Assembly: GCF_022809715.1 (NCBI RefSeq)
Contig: NZ_CP094461.1
Location: 682,001-746,000, forward strand
DNA: 64,000 nt
Direction of reading: 5' to 3'
DNA from: Burkholderia pyrrocinia
GTDB lineage: Bacteria > Pseudomonadota > Gammaproteobacteria > Burkholderiales > Burkholderiaceae
Of this stretch, positions 43,543 through 52,732 are shown in pieces. The notes under the pieces were generated by a model. That model was given only the letters and a program-made list of their open reading frames with translations. It was not told the origin of the DNA and did no database searches. Both the position numbers and the translations under genes were made by a program. Numbering within the stretch: the first letter of the stretch is position 1; each line of letters opens with the position of its first letter.

Positions 43543-44022
43543 GACCGTTGCGCTCCAGGCCGGTGGGCGATGGCACCAAGGCCATTGCCGTTCAAGAATT
43601 CGACCGCGATCCGCCGGTCGGCTCATGCGCAAGGTGAACGCGATTCAGGGTGCAGGCACGGCCCCCTGTCGCGATGCTTTCAGAAAGTACTGCGCCCGGA
43701 CAAATCGGCCGCGGCCGGTCCGACCGGCTCTTCCGCCACATCGGGCCGTGCCGGCGACGTGCCGATCCGATCGGACGTGCGGCCCGGCCGCCGTCGCGAT
43801 CGGGCCGGCCAACTGCCCGCCGGCCCGAACGACAGGTTGGTCTCCCCGGCTATCCAGGCTTTCTTCGATACCCCGCGCTGCTGTTTTTTTACGATTGCCA
43901 GCAGGTGCGAAGGTACTGCACGCGATTCGCTTGGGTAAATACCGCATATGCAGTATTCGCCGCACCGGCCGACGCGTCGAATGCCTCACGCCCGTGCACC
44001 GGCACGGGCGGGAACGAGGCCG
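43543..44022. other. Noncoding region upstream of the sterol-desaturase-family gene
   Basis: About 480 bases. No supported gene; frames here are Arg/Pro-rich. It contains a run of seven T near 43886 and the palindrome at 43938-43957. Confidence 0.5.
43938..43957. promoter_or_regulatory. 20-bp near-perfect palindrome
   Basis: AATACCGCATATGCAGTATT is an inverted repeat with a single mismatched pair, in a locally A+T-rich spot 65 bp after the histidine kinase stop and 400 bp before the desaturase gene. The symmetry suggests a dimeric regulator site; the neighbouring NarL-type response regulator is one candidate. Confidence 0.5.
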
Positions 44023-45792
44023 TCAGGCCGATCCGTCGATCAGCGCCTGCATTTCCTGCGGATCGAGCGGCTTGTGCATCACGCTGAAGCCGCTCGCCGA
44101 AGCGGCATGGATGCCCTCGGGCGACGTATCGCCGGTAATGATGATTGCCGGGATCTCGCGTTCGATGACCCGAAACACCGCGTGGACGACATCCGCGCCG
44201 GTCACGTGCCCGGCCAGCCTGAAATCGGTCACGATCATGTCCAGCTCGGCACGACGGGACGCGGCCAGCTCGATTGCGCGCTCCAGCGATTGCGCGGCGA
44301 CCACGGTGTGGCCCCAGGTTTGAAGCAGGGTTTGCATGCCGGCCAGCACGTCGCGATCGTCGTCGACGACAAGAAAGGTTTTCCGCGTTCGCCCGCGTGC
44401 GGATTCCGGGCCCCTGCTCCGCAGATCCATCGCGGCCTCGCGCAACTGCGCTTGCCGGATCGCGGCAAGCCGCACGGAGAACAGCGAGCCGCGGCCCGCT
44501 GCCGAGCGCACCTGGACGCCGGCCCCGATCAGCACGGCCGTGCGCTGCACGATGGCCAGCCCGAGGCCCAGCCCCTGTTCCCGGTCGCGCGCCGCATTGC
44601 CGATCTGGTAAAACTCCCGAAAAATGTTCGGCAGCTGATCGGCTTCGATGCCGATGCCGGTATCGAAGACCTGGATTTCGACGTCCGTGCCGCGCGGGCG
44701 GCAGCCCACCAGAATGCCGCCGCTGCGCGTATAGCGCACCGCGTTCGACAACACGTTCGACAGGATGGTATGCAGCAGCACCGCATCGGTTTCCAGCCAG
44801 ATCGACGTCGGCCGGATCCTGAGCGTCAATCCTTTCGCCAACGCGGCCTGACGAAACTGATTGTCCAGTGCATCGAGTTCCTGCTGCAGCGGAAAGCGGC
44901 GCGGCTCGGCATCGATCACGCCCGCATCGAGCCGGGAAATGTCCAGCAACACGTTCAGCAATTGCGACATGCCTTTCAACGCGGCCCGAAGCCGTTCGGC
45001 AATATCGTCGAGCGCGGTTCCGTCGACGGTCGGCGCCCGGGCCATTGCACGCAGCGTCGCGATGTAGAGGCCCAGCGCATGCGTCGGCTGACGCAGGTCG
45101 TGGCTGGCGGCAGCCAGGAATTGCGACTTGCTTCGATTCGCGAGTTCGGCGCGCTCCTTCTCCGCAGTCAGCTGCCGGATCAGGTCGACGTTCTCGAAGC
45201 GCAGCGATACCGCGTCCCGCACGGTACGCTGCAGCGTGCGGCTGAACGCGAGATTGACCGCGAGCAGGAACAGCGACAGCAATCCGAGCACCGAAAACAG
45301 CGCATTGCCATACTCGAACGACCGAATCGCGAACGGCAGCACGGTCGGCAATGCGTAAGCGACATAGGTCGGCCACCACGATGAAAGCGACGCCACCGAG
45401 CCGCCGGTCATGCCGGCCAGCACGATGCAGATCAAGGCTGTCACGATCGTGTTGTGCGGCGAGAAAAACAGGACGCCCATGGCGCCCCACAGGCAGCCGG
45501 ACAATCCCGCGAACAACACGTATCGCCGCGCGCGGCCGCTGGCCGTCTCGACGGGATGCTCGCCCGCGCGGCGATCGCGCCAGACCATCACGGCGCGGAT
45601 CGCGGTCAGCACGCAGATCGCCGCGGCCCATCCGAGCAGCGTGCGTCGCGACACCTCGTTCCACAGCAGGAAGGTCGTCAGGCTGACCACGGCGATGTTG
45701 CCGAACAGGATGGGCGGCGACTGGCGGTACAGCGTATTGACCAGTTCCAGCCGCACGTTGGCACGATATTCTTGCGCTATGCTTTTTGCCAT
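44023..45792 (-). CDS. Hybrid sensor histidine kinase with C-terminal receiver
   Basis: A 589-aa membrane sensor. Six hydrophobic segments fill residues 25-185 and leave almost no periplasmic domain, so it may sense within the membrane. The dimerisation/phosphoacceptor helix has H231 in ASHDLRQP; the ATPase boxes are LSNVLSNAVRYT (N), FDTGIGI (G1) and GLGLGLAI (G2). A receiver follows at about 471-589 with D523 in IVTDFRLAG and K574. Divergent from a NarL-type response regulator 141 bp away, its likely partner. Start at MAKSIAQ, with no strong ribosome site. Confidence 0.9.
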   Translation of the reverse strand: MAKSIAQEYRANVRLELVNTLYRQSPPILFGNIAVVSLTTFLLWNEVSRRTLLGWAAAICVLTAIRAVMVWRDRRAGEHPVETASGRARRYVLFAGLSGCLWGAMGVLFFSPHNTIVTALICIVLAGMTGGSVASLSSWWPTYVAYALPTVLPFAIRSFEYGNALFSVLGLLSLFLLAVNLAFSRTLQRTVRDAVSLRFENVDLIRQLTAEKERAELANRSKSQFLAAASHDLRQPTHALGLYIATLRAMARAPTVDGTALDDIAERLRAALKGMSQLLNVLLDISRLDAGVIDAEPRRFPLQQELDALDNQFRQAALAKGLTLRIRPTSIWLETDAVLLHTILSNVLSNAVRYTRSGGILVGCRPRGTDVEIQVFDTGIGIEADQLPNIFREFYQIGNAARDREQGLGLGLAIVQRTAVLIGAGVQVRSAAGRGSLFSVRLAAIRQAQLREAAMDLRSRGPESARGRTRKTFLVVDDDRDVLAGMQTLLQTWGHTVVAAQSLERAIELAASRRAELDMIVTDFRLAGHVTGADVVHAVFRVIEREIPAIIITGDTSPEGIHAASASGFSVMHKPLDPQEMQALIDGSA

Positions 45793-45933
45793 TTCAAAGT
45801 CGCGTAGCAAATCCGGCGTTAAACTGGCCTGGTGTCGATCGGGTCCGCCGCGTGACGCACCGGCAACGGGGATCGCGTCGTATTGTCGCAAAGGAATGCA
45901 CTTCCGGGTGATCCGGGAGAAGGCGAAAGAAAA

Positions 45934-46596
45934 ATGAAAAGCATCGTGCTTGCCGAAGACCACGCCATTATTCGCGACGGGTTGAAGTTGTTGCTGCAAA
46001 CGCGCGCCAACTGGCAGGTCGTGGGGGAAACCGGAGACGGACAGATCGCCGCTCGAATGGTGCGCGACACGCAGGCGGATTTACTGCTGCTGGATCTGGA
46101 TCTACCGGGCTACCCCGGCATCGAACTGGCGAAGCAAATCAAGACGCAATCGCCGCAGACCCGGATCCTGGTGGTCACGGGCAATCAGAACCCCGTCACG
46201 GTGCGCGCGGCTGTGGCGATCGGCGTCGACGGGTACATGCTCAAGCACGAAGACGGCGACGAACTGCTGCATGCCATTTCCCTGGTGCTGTCGGGTATCC
46301 GCTATATCAGCGACGCGCTCGCCCATGTGCTGGAGAACGCCGGCGGCGGTGCCGCACCACCACCGGTCACCGCGCGGGAGAAGGAAATCCTCGTGCTGAT
46401 CGCCAACGGACACTCCAGCAAAGAGATTGCCACCCGGCTGAACCTGAGCGTGTTGACGGTACGCAAGCATCGTCAGAATCTGATGACGAAACTGTCGTTG
46501 CATAACGTGGCCGAAGTGACCGCGTATGCGATACGCGACGGCCTCGCCGAATTACCGCTTCCCGGCAACCTTCGCGCCGAGGAATTGCTGCGCTGA
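45934..46596 (+). CDS. NarL/LuxR-type response regulator
   Basis: A 220-aa transcription factor: receiver domain (residues 1-120) with phosphorylation site D54 (LLLLDLDLPG) and K104, and a LuxR helix-turn-helix at about 148-205 (TAREKEILVLIANGHSSKEIATRL, VLTVRKHRQNLMTKL). The start is the ATG after GGAGAAGGCGAAAGAAA. It is divergent from the hybrid kinase at 44.0 kb, with which it should form a two-component system. Candidate targets include the desaturase-family gene behind the kinase. Confidence 0.92.
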   Translation: MKSIVLAEDHAIIRDGLKLLLQTRANWQVVGETGDGQIAARMVRDTQADLLLLDLDLPGYPGIELAKQIKTQSPQTRILVVTGNQNPVTVRAAVAIGVDGYMLKHEDGDELLHAISLVLSGIRYISDALAHVLENAGGGAAPPPVTAREKEILVLIANGHSSKEIATRLNLSVLTVRKHRQNLMTKLSLHNVAEVTAYAIRDGLAELPLPGNLRAEELLR

Positions 46597-46757
46597 AGGT
46601 CCGTCGGCCGAAGGCGACACGCTTCGCGCCGACCACGAATACCGCCATGCAAGCCCCCGTGCCCTCAAGCGCGATCAGACGGCACGCGATCGTCCGATAA
46701 ACGGGGGGATCTACCCGACTCGCCGCACGTTCATCGGCATCCGACCAGTACCATCGG

Positions 46758-46773
46758 GATAAGTATTCTTATC
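46758..46773. promoter_or_regulatory. Inverted repeat GATAAG-TATT-CTTATC
   Basis: Perfect 6-bp arms around a TATT centre, in the 247-bp gap after the response regulator gene. It may be an operator or a weak hairpin; it is not followed by a T-run, so it is a poor terminator. Confidence 0.4.
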
Positions 46774-46810
46774 ACAACACCTCGATTACCGAATCAAACT
46801 TGCATTCACG

Positions 46811-46836
46811 AAAACGCCCCGCATGCTGCGGGGCGT
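46811..46836 (-). terminator. Rho-independent terminator for the minus-strand small membrane-protein genes
   Basis: A 10-bp perfect stem (ACGCCCCGCA and TGCGGGGCGT) with a three-base loop ends in TTTT on the minus strand, eight bases after the DUF2909 gene. This is a textbook intrinsic terminator and marks the 3' end of that transcript. Confidence 0.85.
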
Positions 46837-46843
46837 GCCCCGC

Positions 46844-47056
46844 TCAACGCCCGATCGGCAATCCGGTCGGTTCGATCCAGCCGAGCTTGTACGCGATCAG
46901 CAGCGACAGAAACAGCGTGACCGACAGCCCGACGCGTGCCGCGAGCGACCACGCCATCCGCTTGGACTTGCCGCGATCGTGATTCATGAAATACAGCGCG
47001 AAAATCAGGCTCGCGATGATCATCGCGAATGCCACGGAGACCAGCAGGGTTTTCAT
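46844..47056 (-). CDS. DUF2909 twin-transmembrane small protein
   Basis: A 70-aa protein made of two membrane helices (residues 2-23 and about 41-61) joined by a short basic loop (NHDRGKSKRMAW). This matches the twin-transmembrane DUF2909 group of beta-proteobacteria, usually found beside cytochrome oxidase assembly genes, which are not seen here. It overlaps the preceding gene by four bases (ATGA) and is followed by a strong terminator. Confidence 0.75.
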   Translation of the reverse strand: MKTLLVSVAFAMIIASLIFALYFMNHDRGKSKRMAWSLAARVGLSVTLFLSLLIAYKLGWIEPTGLPIGR

Positions 47057-47403
47057 GGGTGTTGCCTTTGAAGATCCGAATCGGCCTGAATCAGTTCGGC
47101 CAGTTTTTGTCGTTCGTCCGCGATGTCGCCGACGCCTGATGCCGGCCAGTCCAGCGCGACGCCGTTGCCCAGCGAATCGCGCACGAGTGCCTGGTAGTGC
47201 CGGTCGTTGATCCGGCCGTGGTCCATCGCTTCCGAGATCTCGTGCCGGAACGGCAGCGGGAAACTTGCATACGAACGCGACAGCGCCGCATATTGTCTCG
47301 CATCGATCTCTTTCGACGATGGTATGACGGTCCAGATCACCACGGCCACGATGGCCGTGAAAGGGATCGCCGTGTAGCGAAGAATGAATTTGACAGGTGT
47401 CAT
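47053..47403 (-). CDS. Hypothetical protein with one N-terminal membrane segment
   Basis: A 116-aa protein. Residues 8-28 are hydrophobic (LRYTAIPFTAIVAVVIW), then a polar region without recognised motifs (SSKEIDARQYAALSRSYASF and the rest helical, charged). The start at MTPVKF is favoured because the membrane segment is then N-terminal; the frame extends upstream into noise. It is coupled by ATGA overlap to the DUF2909 gene. I do not recognise a family; it may be anchored with a periplasmic tail. Confidence 0.6.
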   Translation of the reverse strand: MTPVKFILRYTAIPFTAIVAVVIWTVIPSSKEIDARQYAALSRSYASFPLPFRHEISEAMDHGRINDRHYQALVRDSLGNGVALDWPASGVGDIADERQKLAELIQADSDLQRQHP

Positions 47404-47429
47404 GAAGCAGGAGTCGAAGTCATGGCGAA

Positions 47430-47449
47430 CGAGCCGGATATCCGGCTCG
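47430..47449. terminator. 20-bp perfect palindrome after the hyf-like operon
   Basis: CGAGCCGGATATCCGGCTCG is self-complementary and lies 135 bp behind the last hyf-like gene and 27 bp before the next start. It could fold into a hairpin that ends or protects the hyf transcript, but there is no T-run, so an operator is equally possible. Confidence 0.4.
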
Positions 47450-47584
47450 CCAGCCGATAAAAGCGGGGATGAAAACAGGATTCTGCCGCGTTCCCCGCGC
47501 CCGTCGCGCCGCACACCCTGTCGCGGCACGATGATCGCAGGATCCCCGAACGAACGCGCTGAAAATCGCCACGTCCCCGCCTCG

Positions 47585-48100
47585 TCAAGCGCCGCGCGCC
47601 CGGCAGGCCGCCAGGATCCCGCGCAGCAAATCGCGAGGCGGCGGCGGGCAGCCGGGAATCGTCACGTCGACCGGCAGGATCGACGCAACCGGGCCGCACA
47701 CCGCATAGCTGTCGGCAAAGATGCCGCCCGTGCACGCGCACTCGCCGGCCGCGACGACGAGCTTCGGCGCCGGCGTCGCGTCGTATGCGGCGAGCACGGC
47801 CGCCCGCATGTTCAGCGTCACGGGCCCGGTCACGAGCAGCAGGTCCGCGTGGCGGGGACTCGCGACGAACTTGATGCCGAGCCCCTCGATGTTGTAGTAC
47901 GCGTTGTTCAGCGCATGGATCTCCAGCTCGCAGCCGTTGCAGGATCCCGCGTCGATCTGCCGGATGCAGAGCGCCCGCCCGAGCAGATCGAGAATGTCCT
48001 GCCGGATGCGCCGCTCCTCGCGACGCCACGCGTCCTCCGCGGCCGGCACGGGCTCGTCGGGAAAATCGGTGCGCGCGAATTGCCGGATAAGCTGCCACAT
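47585..48100 (-). CDS. hyfI: HyfI/NuoB-like [4Fe-4S] subunit
   Basis: Small subunit (171 aa) of a complex I/hydrogenase-4-like complex. It keeps the four cysteines for a proximal [4Fe-4S] cluster: C54 and C57 (GSCNGCELE), C121 (GECAC) and C151 (GCPPPP), so a cluster can form even though the large subunit lacks Ni-Fe ligands. Start at MWQLIRQF, overlapping the HyfG stop by one base. It is the last gene of the six-gene set. Confidence 0.9.
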   Translation of the reverse strand: MWQLIRQFARTDFPDEPVPAAEDAWRREERRIRQDILDLLGRALCIRQIDAGSCNGCELEIHALNNAYYNIEGLGIKFVASPRHADLLLVTGPVTLNMRAAVLAAYDATPAPKLVVAAGECACTGGIFADSYAVCGPVASILPVDVTIPGCPPPPRDLLRGILAACRARGA

Positions 48101-49662
48101 CAGAGGTCGTGCCCCGCGTAATTCAGGTTGAACGATTTGTTGATCAACGGAAAATCGGCAACGATATTGCCGATGATCGCATGTTCGAGCGCCGGCCAGT
48201 TCTGCCACGACGGGTCATGGCAATGGCACCGCGCGATCGCGTCGCCCGCTTCCGTCTCGAGCGCGACGAATATATCGCCGCGCCATCCCTCGACCCAGCC
48301 GATCCCGCGGGCAGGCGCCGCGGCGGGCGCCACGTCGACGGCGACCGGGCCCGCCGGCAGATTCTCCAGCAGCACGCGCATCACGCGCATCGATTCGTCG
48401 ATCTCGGCGAACCGCACGGCCACGCGCGCGGCAACATCGCCGCGCGGATCGCTCGCCGCGTTGACGGCGACCTCGTCGTACGGCACGGACCGCATCGCCG
48501 CGCGCACGTCGAACGCATGAGCGCTGGCGCGGGCGGCCAGGCCGCGCACGCCGAAGTGCGCGACGACCTCGGCGGTCAATCGGCCGGTGCCCACGAACCG
48601 GTCCTGCAGCCCCGACTGGTCGTCGTAGATTTTCCGCATGACACGCACTTCATGTTCGATGCGTTCGCACGCGTCCGACAGGCTCGCGACGCTGTCGGGC
48701 CCGACGTCGACCGCCACACCGCCGGGCACGATCCGGTCCATCAGGTATCGATGCCCGAACGCGCGATCGTTCATCCGGACCCAGTCCTCCTTGAGCCGTG
48801 AAAACTGCGCGAGACCGAACCCGAACCCGGCGTCGTTGCCGAGCGCGCCGAGATCGCCCAGGTGGTTCGCCACGCGTTCGCGTTCGAGCAGGAGCGCGCG
48901 CAGATACAGCGCGCGCTTCGGCACTGCGGTGCGGCATGCATGCTCGAGCGCCATGCAATAGGCCCACGAGAACGCGACGGTCGAATCGCCGGCGATCCGG
49001 CCCGCGACCCGATGGCCGTTCGATGCGGCCGTCCGCTCGAACAGTCGCTCGACGCCGCGATGCACGTAGCCGAGACGCTCTTCGAGGCGCAGCACCTTCT
49101 CGCCGACGACCGAGAACCGGAAATGTCCCGGCTCGATGACGCCGGCGTGGATGGGCCCGACCGCGATCTCGTGCACGCCGTCGCCGGCCACCGGCACGAA
49201 CCGGTAGTTCGCCTCGTTCGATTCGAACGTTTCGACGCCGGTCGCCGATCGTTGCAGCGGGAAATAGTCGTCGGGCCAGTTGCCGTGATTGAGCCACGGC
49301 CGCGTGTCCTGCGCGCCGCGCGCGCTCAGGCCGGTCAGGTCGAAGATCGCACGCTGCATCCGGGCGGCGGACGGAAACAGCGGCGCCAGATCGGGAAAAT
49401 CCCCGCCGGCGTCGGGCTGCCGCCCGGTCGCGAGACGCACCCACAGGATGCCGTCGTCGCATTCGTACGCGGCGTTCACCGCGAAACCCGCGTCGCGCGC
49501 GTCGCCGCCCCACATCGCGACGAGCCGGCTCCGCTCCGATCGCGCGACGCGCGCCGTCTCGAGCCACCCCGCCGGGTCGACTTCCATCAGCGCCGCGCGA
49601 ACCTGGCCCGCCCGGCATTCGAGCGGGACCGCGGCCTCCCTGGGTATCGATTCGAGTCGCAT
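48100..49662 (-). CDS. hyfG: HyfG/NuoCD-like large subunit lacking Ni-Fe cysteines
   Basis: Fusion of a NuoC-like N-terminal domain (residues 1-155) and a NuoD/hydrogenase-large-subunit-like domain, 520 aa. In true hydrogenases the Ni-Fe cofactor is held by two CxxC motifs. Here the first is R222-I-A-G-D-S227 (relatives RVCGIC) and the C-terminal one is replaced by a HDPSWQNW segment near 482-489 (relatives DPCxxC). The protein therefore cannot bind a Ni-Fe site and probably handles another redox partner or none. It sits between HyfF and HyfI genes, with a 3-bp gap to the former. Confidence 0.9.
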   Translation of the reverse strand: MRLESIPREAAVPLECRAGQVRAALMEVDPAGWLETARVARSERSRLVAMWGGDARDAGFAVNAAYECDDGILWVRLATGRQPDAGGDFPDLAPLFPSAARMQRAIFDLTGLSARGAQDTRPWLNHGNWPDDYFPLQRSATGVETFESNEANYRFVPVAGDGVHEIAVGPIHAGVIEPGHFRFSVVGEKVLRLEERLGYVHRGVERLFERTAASNGHRVAGRIAGDSTVAFSWAYCMALEHACRTAVPKRALYLRALLLERERVANHLGDLGALGNDAGFGFGLAQFSRLKEDWVRMNDRAFGHRYLMDRIVPGGVAVDVGPDSVASLSDACERIEHEVRVMRKIYDDQSGLQDRFVGTGRLTAEVVAHFGVRGLAARASAHAFDVRAAMRSVPYDEVAVNAASDPRGDVAARVAVRFAEIDESMRVMRVLLENLPAGPVAVDVAPAAAPARGIGWVEGWRGDIFVALETEAGDAIARCHCHDPSWQNWPALEHAIIGNIVADFPLINKSFNLNYAGHDL

Positions 49663-49665
49663 GCG

Positions 49666-51129
49666 TCACCCCGCCAGCATCGTCGCGGCCTGGCGATACC
49701 AGGTCGCCAGATAAGGCGGCACGTACAGGCCGAGCATCAGGCCGAGCGCCAGATGGACGAACACCGGCAACAGCGCCGGCCGGTGTCCGAGCGGTTTCGC
49801 CGTCGTCGTGCCGCCGAACACCATCCGCTGCACGCGCGCGAAGATCGCCGCGAAGGCGACGGCGAGCCCGAGCAGCAGCAGCGGCGCGGTCCACGGCAGC
49901 GTGTTCATCGCGGTCGTCAGGATCAGGAATTCGCTCGCGAACACACCGAACGGCGGCAGGCCGAGAATCGCGAGCGTGCCGAGCATCATCCCCCAGCCGA
50001 CGGTCGGACTGACCTGCAGCAGCCCGCGAATGCCGTCGATCGCCTGCGTGCCGGCCTTCTGCGCCGCATGGCCGACCGCGAAGAAGATCGCCGACTTGAC
50101 GAGCGAGTGCACCGTCATGTGCAGCAATCCGGCGAAGGTCGCGACCGGGCCGCCGAGGCCGAAGGCGAACGTCACCAGCCCCATGTGCTCGATCGACGAA
50201 TACGAGAACAGCCGCTTCACGTCCTTCTGCCGGAACAGCGAGAACGACGCGACCAGCACCGACACGAGCCCGAACCCGACCAGCAGCCGCCCCGGCAGCC
50301 CGTTGCCGAGCGCGCCGTCGGCCAGCACCTTGCAGCGCAGTACCGCATACAGCGCGACGTTCAGCAGCAGGCCGGACAGCACCGCCGAAATCGGCGTCGG
50401 ACCTTCGGCATGTGCGTCCGGCAGCCAGCTGTGCATCGGCACGAGGCCGACCTTCGTGCCGTAGCCGACCAGCAGGAACACGAACGCGATCGACACGATG
50501 GTCGGGTCGAGGTGCGCCTTGACCGCGACGAGGCTCGTCCACAGCAGCGCATCCCCGCCGGCCAGTTGCCGGCTTGCGGCGAGGTACAGCAGGATCGTGC
50601 CGAACAGCGCCTGCGCGATGCCGACGCCGCACAGGATGAAATACTTCCACGCGGCCTCGAGGCTCGCGGCCGTCCGGTAGACGCTGACGAGCAGCACGGT
50701 CGCCAGCGTCGCCGCCTCCATCGCGACCCACAGCACGCCGAGGTTGTTGGTCAGCAGCGCGAGCAGCATCGCGAACATGAAGAGCTGATACATCGTGTGA
50801 TAGAGCCGCATCCGCGCGGCCGTCATCCGGCCGCGATCCTCCTCGACCTGCATGTACGGACGCGAGAACAACGACGTCGTCCAGCCGACGAACGCGGTCA
50901 GCGCGACCAGGTAGACGTTGAGCGGATCGACGAAGAACGCGCCGTCGAACACGCTCGACGGGCCGTTTTCGACGGTGTGCGCGGCGAGCACGAGCGTCGC
51001 CGCGAACGTCGCGAAACTGAAGCCGGCGTTCAGGTTGCGCGCGACGCGGCTGGACCGCACGCACACGAGCGTCGCGGCGGCCGCGAGCGGCAGGCCGAGC
51101 ACGGCGAGCACGACATGGGCCTCATTCAT
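49666..51129 (-). CDS. hyfF: HyfF/NuoN-like proton-pumping membrane subunit
   Basis: Antiporter-type membrane subunit of 487 aa with about 14 hydrophobic segments. Hallmarks of the Proton_antipo_M family are present: the KVGLVPMHSWLPDAHAEGPTPISAVLSG segment (in parts) with its key lysine and histidine, and KRLFSYSSIEHMG. It should translocate protons or sodium. The gene overlaps HyfE upstream by 8 bases. Confidence 0.92.
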   Translation of the reverse strand: MNEAHVVLAVLGLPLAAAATLVCVRSSRVARNLNAGFSFATFAATLVLAAHTVENGPSSVFDGAFFVDPLNVYLVALTAFVGWTTSLFSRPYMQVEEDRGRMTAARMRLYHTMYQLFMFAMLLALLTNNLGVLWVAMEAATLATVLLVSVYRTAASLEAAWKYFILCGVGIAQALFGTILLYLAASRQLAGGDALLWTSLVAVKAHLDPTIVSIAFVFLLVGYGTKVGLVPMHSWLPDAHAEGPTPISAVLSGLLLNVALYAVLRCKVLADGALGNGLPGRLLVGFGLVSVLVASFSLFRQKDVKRLFSYSSIEHMGLVTFAFGLGGPVATFAGLLHMTVHSLVKSAIFFAVGHAAQKAGTQAIDGIRGLLQVSPTVGWGMMLGTLAILGLPPFGVFASEFLILTTAMNTLPWTAPLLLLGLAVAFAAIFARVQRMVFGGTTTAKPLGHRPALLPVFVHLALGLMLGLYVPPYLATWYRQAATMLAG

Positions 51130-51781
51130 CTTTGAGCGTCTCGAGGTGATGGATGTCCAGGCTGTCGAACTGCTCGCGGATCTGGAACATGAACACGCCC
51201 AGGATCAGGATGCCGACCAGCACGTCGAGCCCGATGCCGAGTTCGACGATCATCGGCATCCCGTTGGTCGCGGCCGTCGCCGCGAAAAACAGCCCGTTCT
51301 CCATCGACAGGAAGCCGATCACCTGCGGAATCGCCTTGGCGCGCGTGATCATCGCCATGAACGACAGCAGCACGCAGGCGAGCGCGATGCCGAGCGCGCC
51401 GCGCGCGACCGAGGTCGCGAGCTGGCTGATCGGCGATGCGACGTTGAACGCGACGATCACGAGCACGATGCCGATCAGTTGCGTGGTCGGGATGTTGATC
51501 AGCGGCTCGACGTCGGCGCACACGTCGAGCCGGCGCACCAGCCGATACAGGAGCCACGGGATCACGCCGACCTTCAGCACCAGCGTCAACCCGGCGGACA
51601 CGAACAGGTTCGCATCGCCCGTCAGGACGCCGAGAATCAGGTTGGCCGACACGAGCGCGACGCCCTGCAGCGTATAGAGATGGATCAGCGACAGCGTGCG
51701 TCGCTGGCTCAGCATCGCGAACGACAGGATCAGCAGCAGCGCTGCCAGGAAGTTGATCAGTTGCGTCGCGTAGCCGTGCAT
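51122..51781 (-). CDS. hyfE: HyfE-like membrane subunit
   Basis: A 219-aa membrane protein with about seven hydrophobic segments, containing the HyfE/NuoK-like core (LACVLLSFMAMITRAKAIPQ, GFLSMENGLFF) with a membrane glutamate, E in SMEN, typical of proton-path subunits. It is immediately followed by HyfF and preceded by HyfC in the same transcription unit. Confidence 0.9.
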   Translation of the reverse strand: MHGYATQLINFLAALLLILSFAMLSQRRTLSLIHLYTLQGVALVSANLILGVLTGDANLFVSAGLTLVLKVGVIPWLLYRLVRRLDVCADVEPLINIPTTQLIGIVLVIVAFNVASPISQLATSVARGALGIALACVLLSFMAMITRAKAIPQVIGFLSMENGLFFAATAATNGMPMIVELGIGLDVLVGILILGVFMFQIREQFDSLDIHHLETLKDE

Positions 51782-52732
51782 TCACGCCCCCAGCAGGATG
51801 TGCACGAGCATGCCGATCACCGCGAGCAGGAACGCGGTGGCGAGAAACTCGGGCACCCTGAACAGCCGCATCTTCGCATTGACGGTCTCGACCGCGGCGA
51901 GCGCCGCGCCGCCCGCCATCAGCTTGACGAACAGCACCGGCACCGCCAGCAGCAGCGCGAGCGGGTTACCGGCCTCGGCGATGCCCCACGGGACGAACAG
52001 CGCGAGGCCGATGCACGAATAGGCGAACAGCTTGAGACTCGCCGCCCATTCCATCAGCGCGAGATGCCGCCCCGAGTATTCGAGCATCAGCGCCTCGTGG
52101 ATCATCGTCAGTTCGAGGTGGGTGGCCGGATTGTCGACGGGCAGCCGTGCGTTTTCGGCGAGCGACACCAGCGTGAACGCGATGCCGGCAAACGCCAGGC
52201 TCGGATAGAGCGTGAGCTCGCCGCGCCCGAGCGTGCCGACGATACTCGTCAGCAGCGTCGACTGCGTGATCAGCGACGCGGACAGCAGGACCATCAGCAG
52301 CGCCGGCTCCGCGAGAAAGCCGATCAGCATCTCGCGCCGCGCGCCGAGCGTGCCGAATGCCGTGCCGATGTCCATTGCGGCGAGCGACAGCGCGACGCGC
52401 GCGAGCGCGAACAGGCCGACGAGCGCGATCGCGTCCGCGGCGGGCGACAGCGGCAGCTCCGTCGACAGCGTCGGCACGATCGCGCACGCGAGCGTCATCG
52501 CTGCCCAGACGACGTAGGGCGCGCCGCGGAACACCGCGCTCGCGCCGTGCGCGACGACCGATTCCTTGTTGAACAGCTTGTGGAGCATCCGGTACGGCTG
52601 CCAGACCGACGGCGCGCGCCGGTTCTGCAGCCACGCGCGGCACTGGTTGATCCAGCCGGACAGCAGCGGCGCGGCGGCGAGCGCCACCACGATCTCGAGA
52701 ATCTGCGATACCACGCCGGAGACGGTCACCAT
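51782..52732 (-). CDS. hyfC: HyfC/NuoH-like membrane subunit
   Basis: A 316-aa NuoH-family subunit with eight membrane segments that anchors the peripheral arm. The conserved quinone-cavity/charged loop elements PYRMLHKLFNKESVV, RVALSLAAMDIGTAFGTLGARREML (in parts) and ENARLPVDNPATHLELTMIHE are well preserved. The ATG (MVTVSG) overlaps the HyfB stop by seven bases; a much longer frame upstream is the shadow of HyfB. Confidence 0.92.
   Translation of the reverse strand: MVTVSGVVSQILEIVVALAAAPLLSGWINQCRAWLQNRRAPSVWQPYRMLHKLFNKESVVAHGASAVFRGAPYVVWAAMTLACAIVPTLSTELPLSPAADAIALVGLFALARVALSLAAMDIGTAFGTLGARREMLIGFLAEPALLMVLLSASLITQSTLLTSIVGTLGRGELTLYPSLAFAGIAFTLVSLAENARLPVDNPATHLELTMIHEALMLEYSGRHLALMEWAASLKLFAYSCIGLALFVPWGIAEAGNPLALLLAVPVLFVKLMAGGAALAAVETVNAKMRLFRVPEFLATAFLLAVIGMLVHILLGA

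Noticed and set aside
48650..51064. 804-residue minus-strand frame across hyfG and hyfF, and a 757-residue plus-strand frame at 48862-51135
   Set aside because: Both are out-of-frame shadows of the hyf genes; they have no motif, and composition is dominated by Arg, Ala, Asp and Gln.
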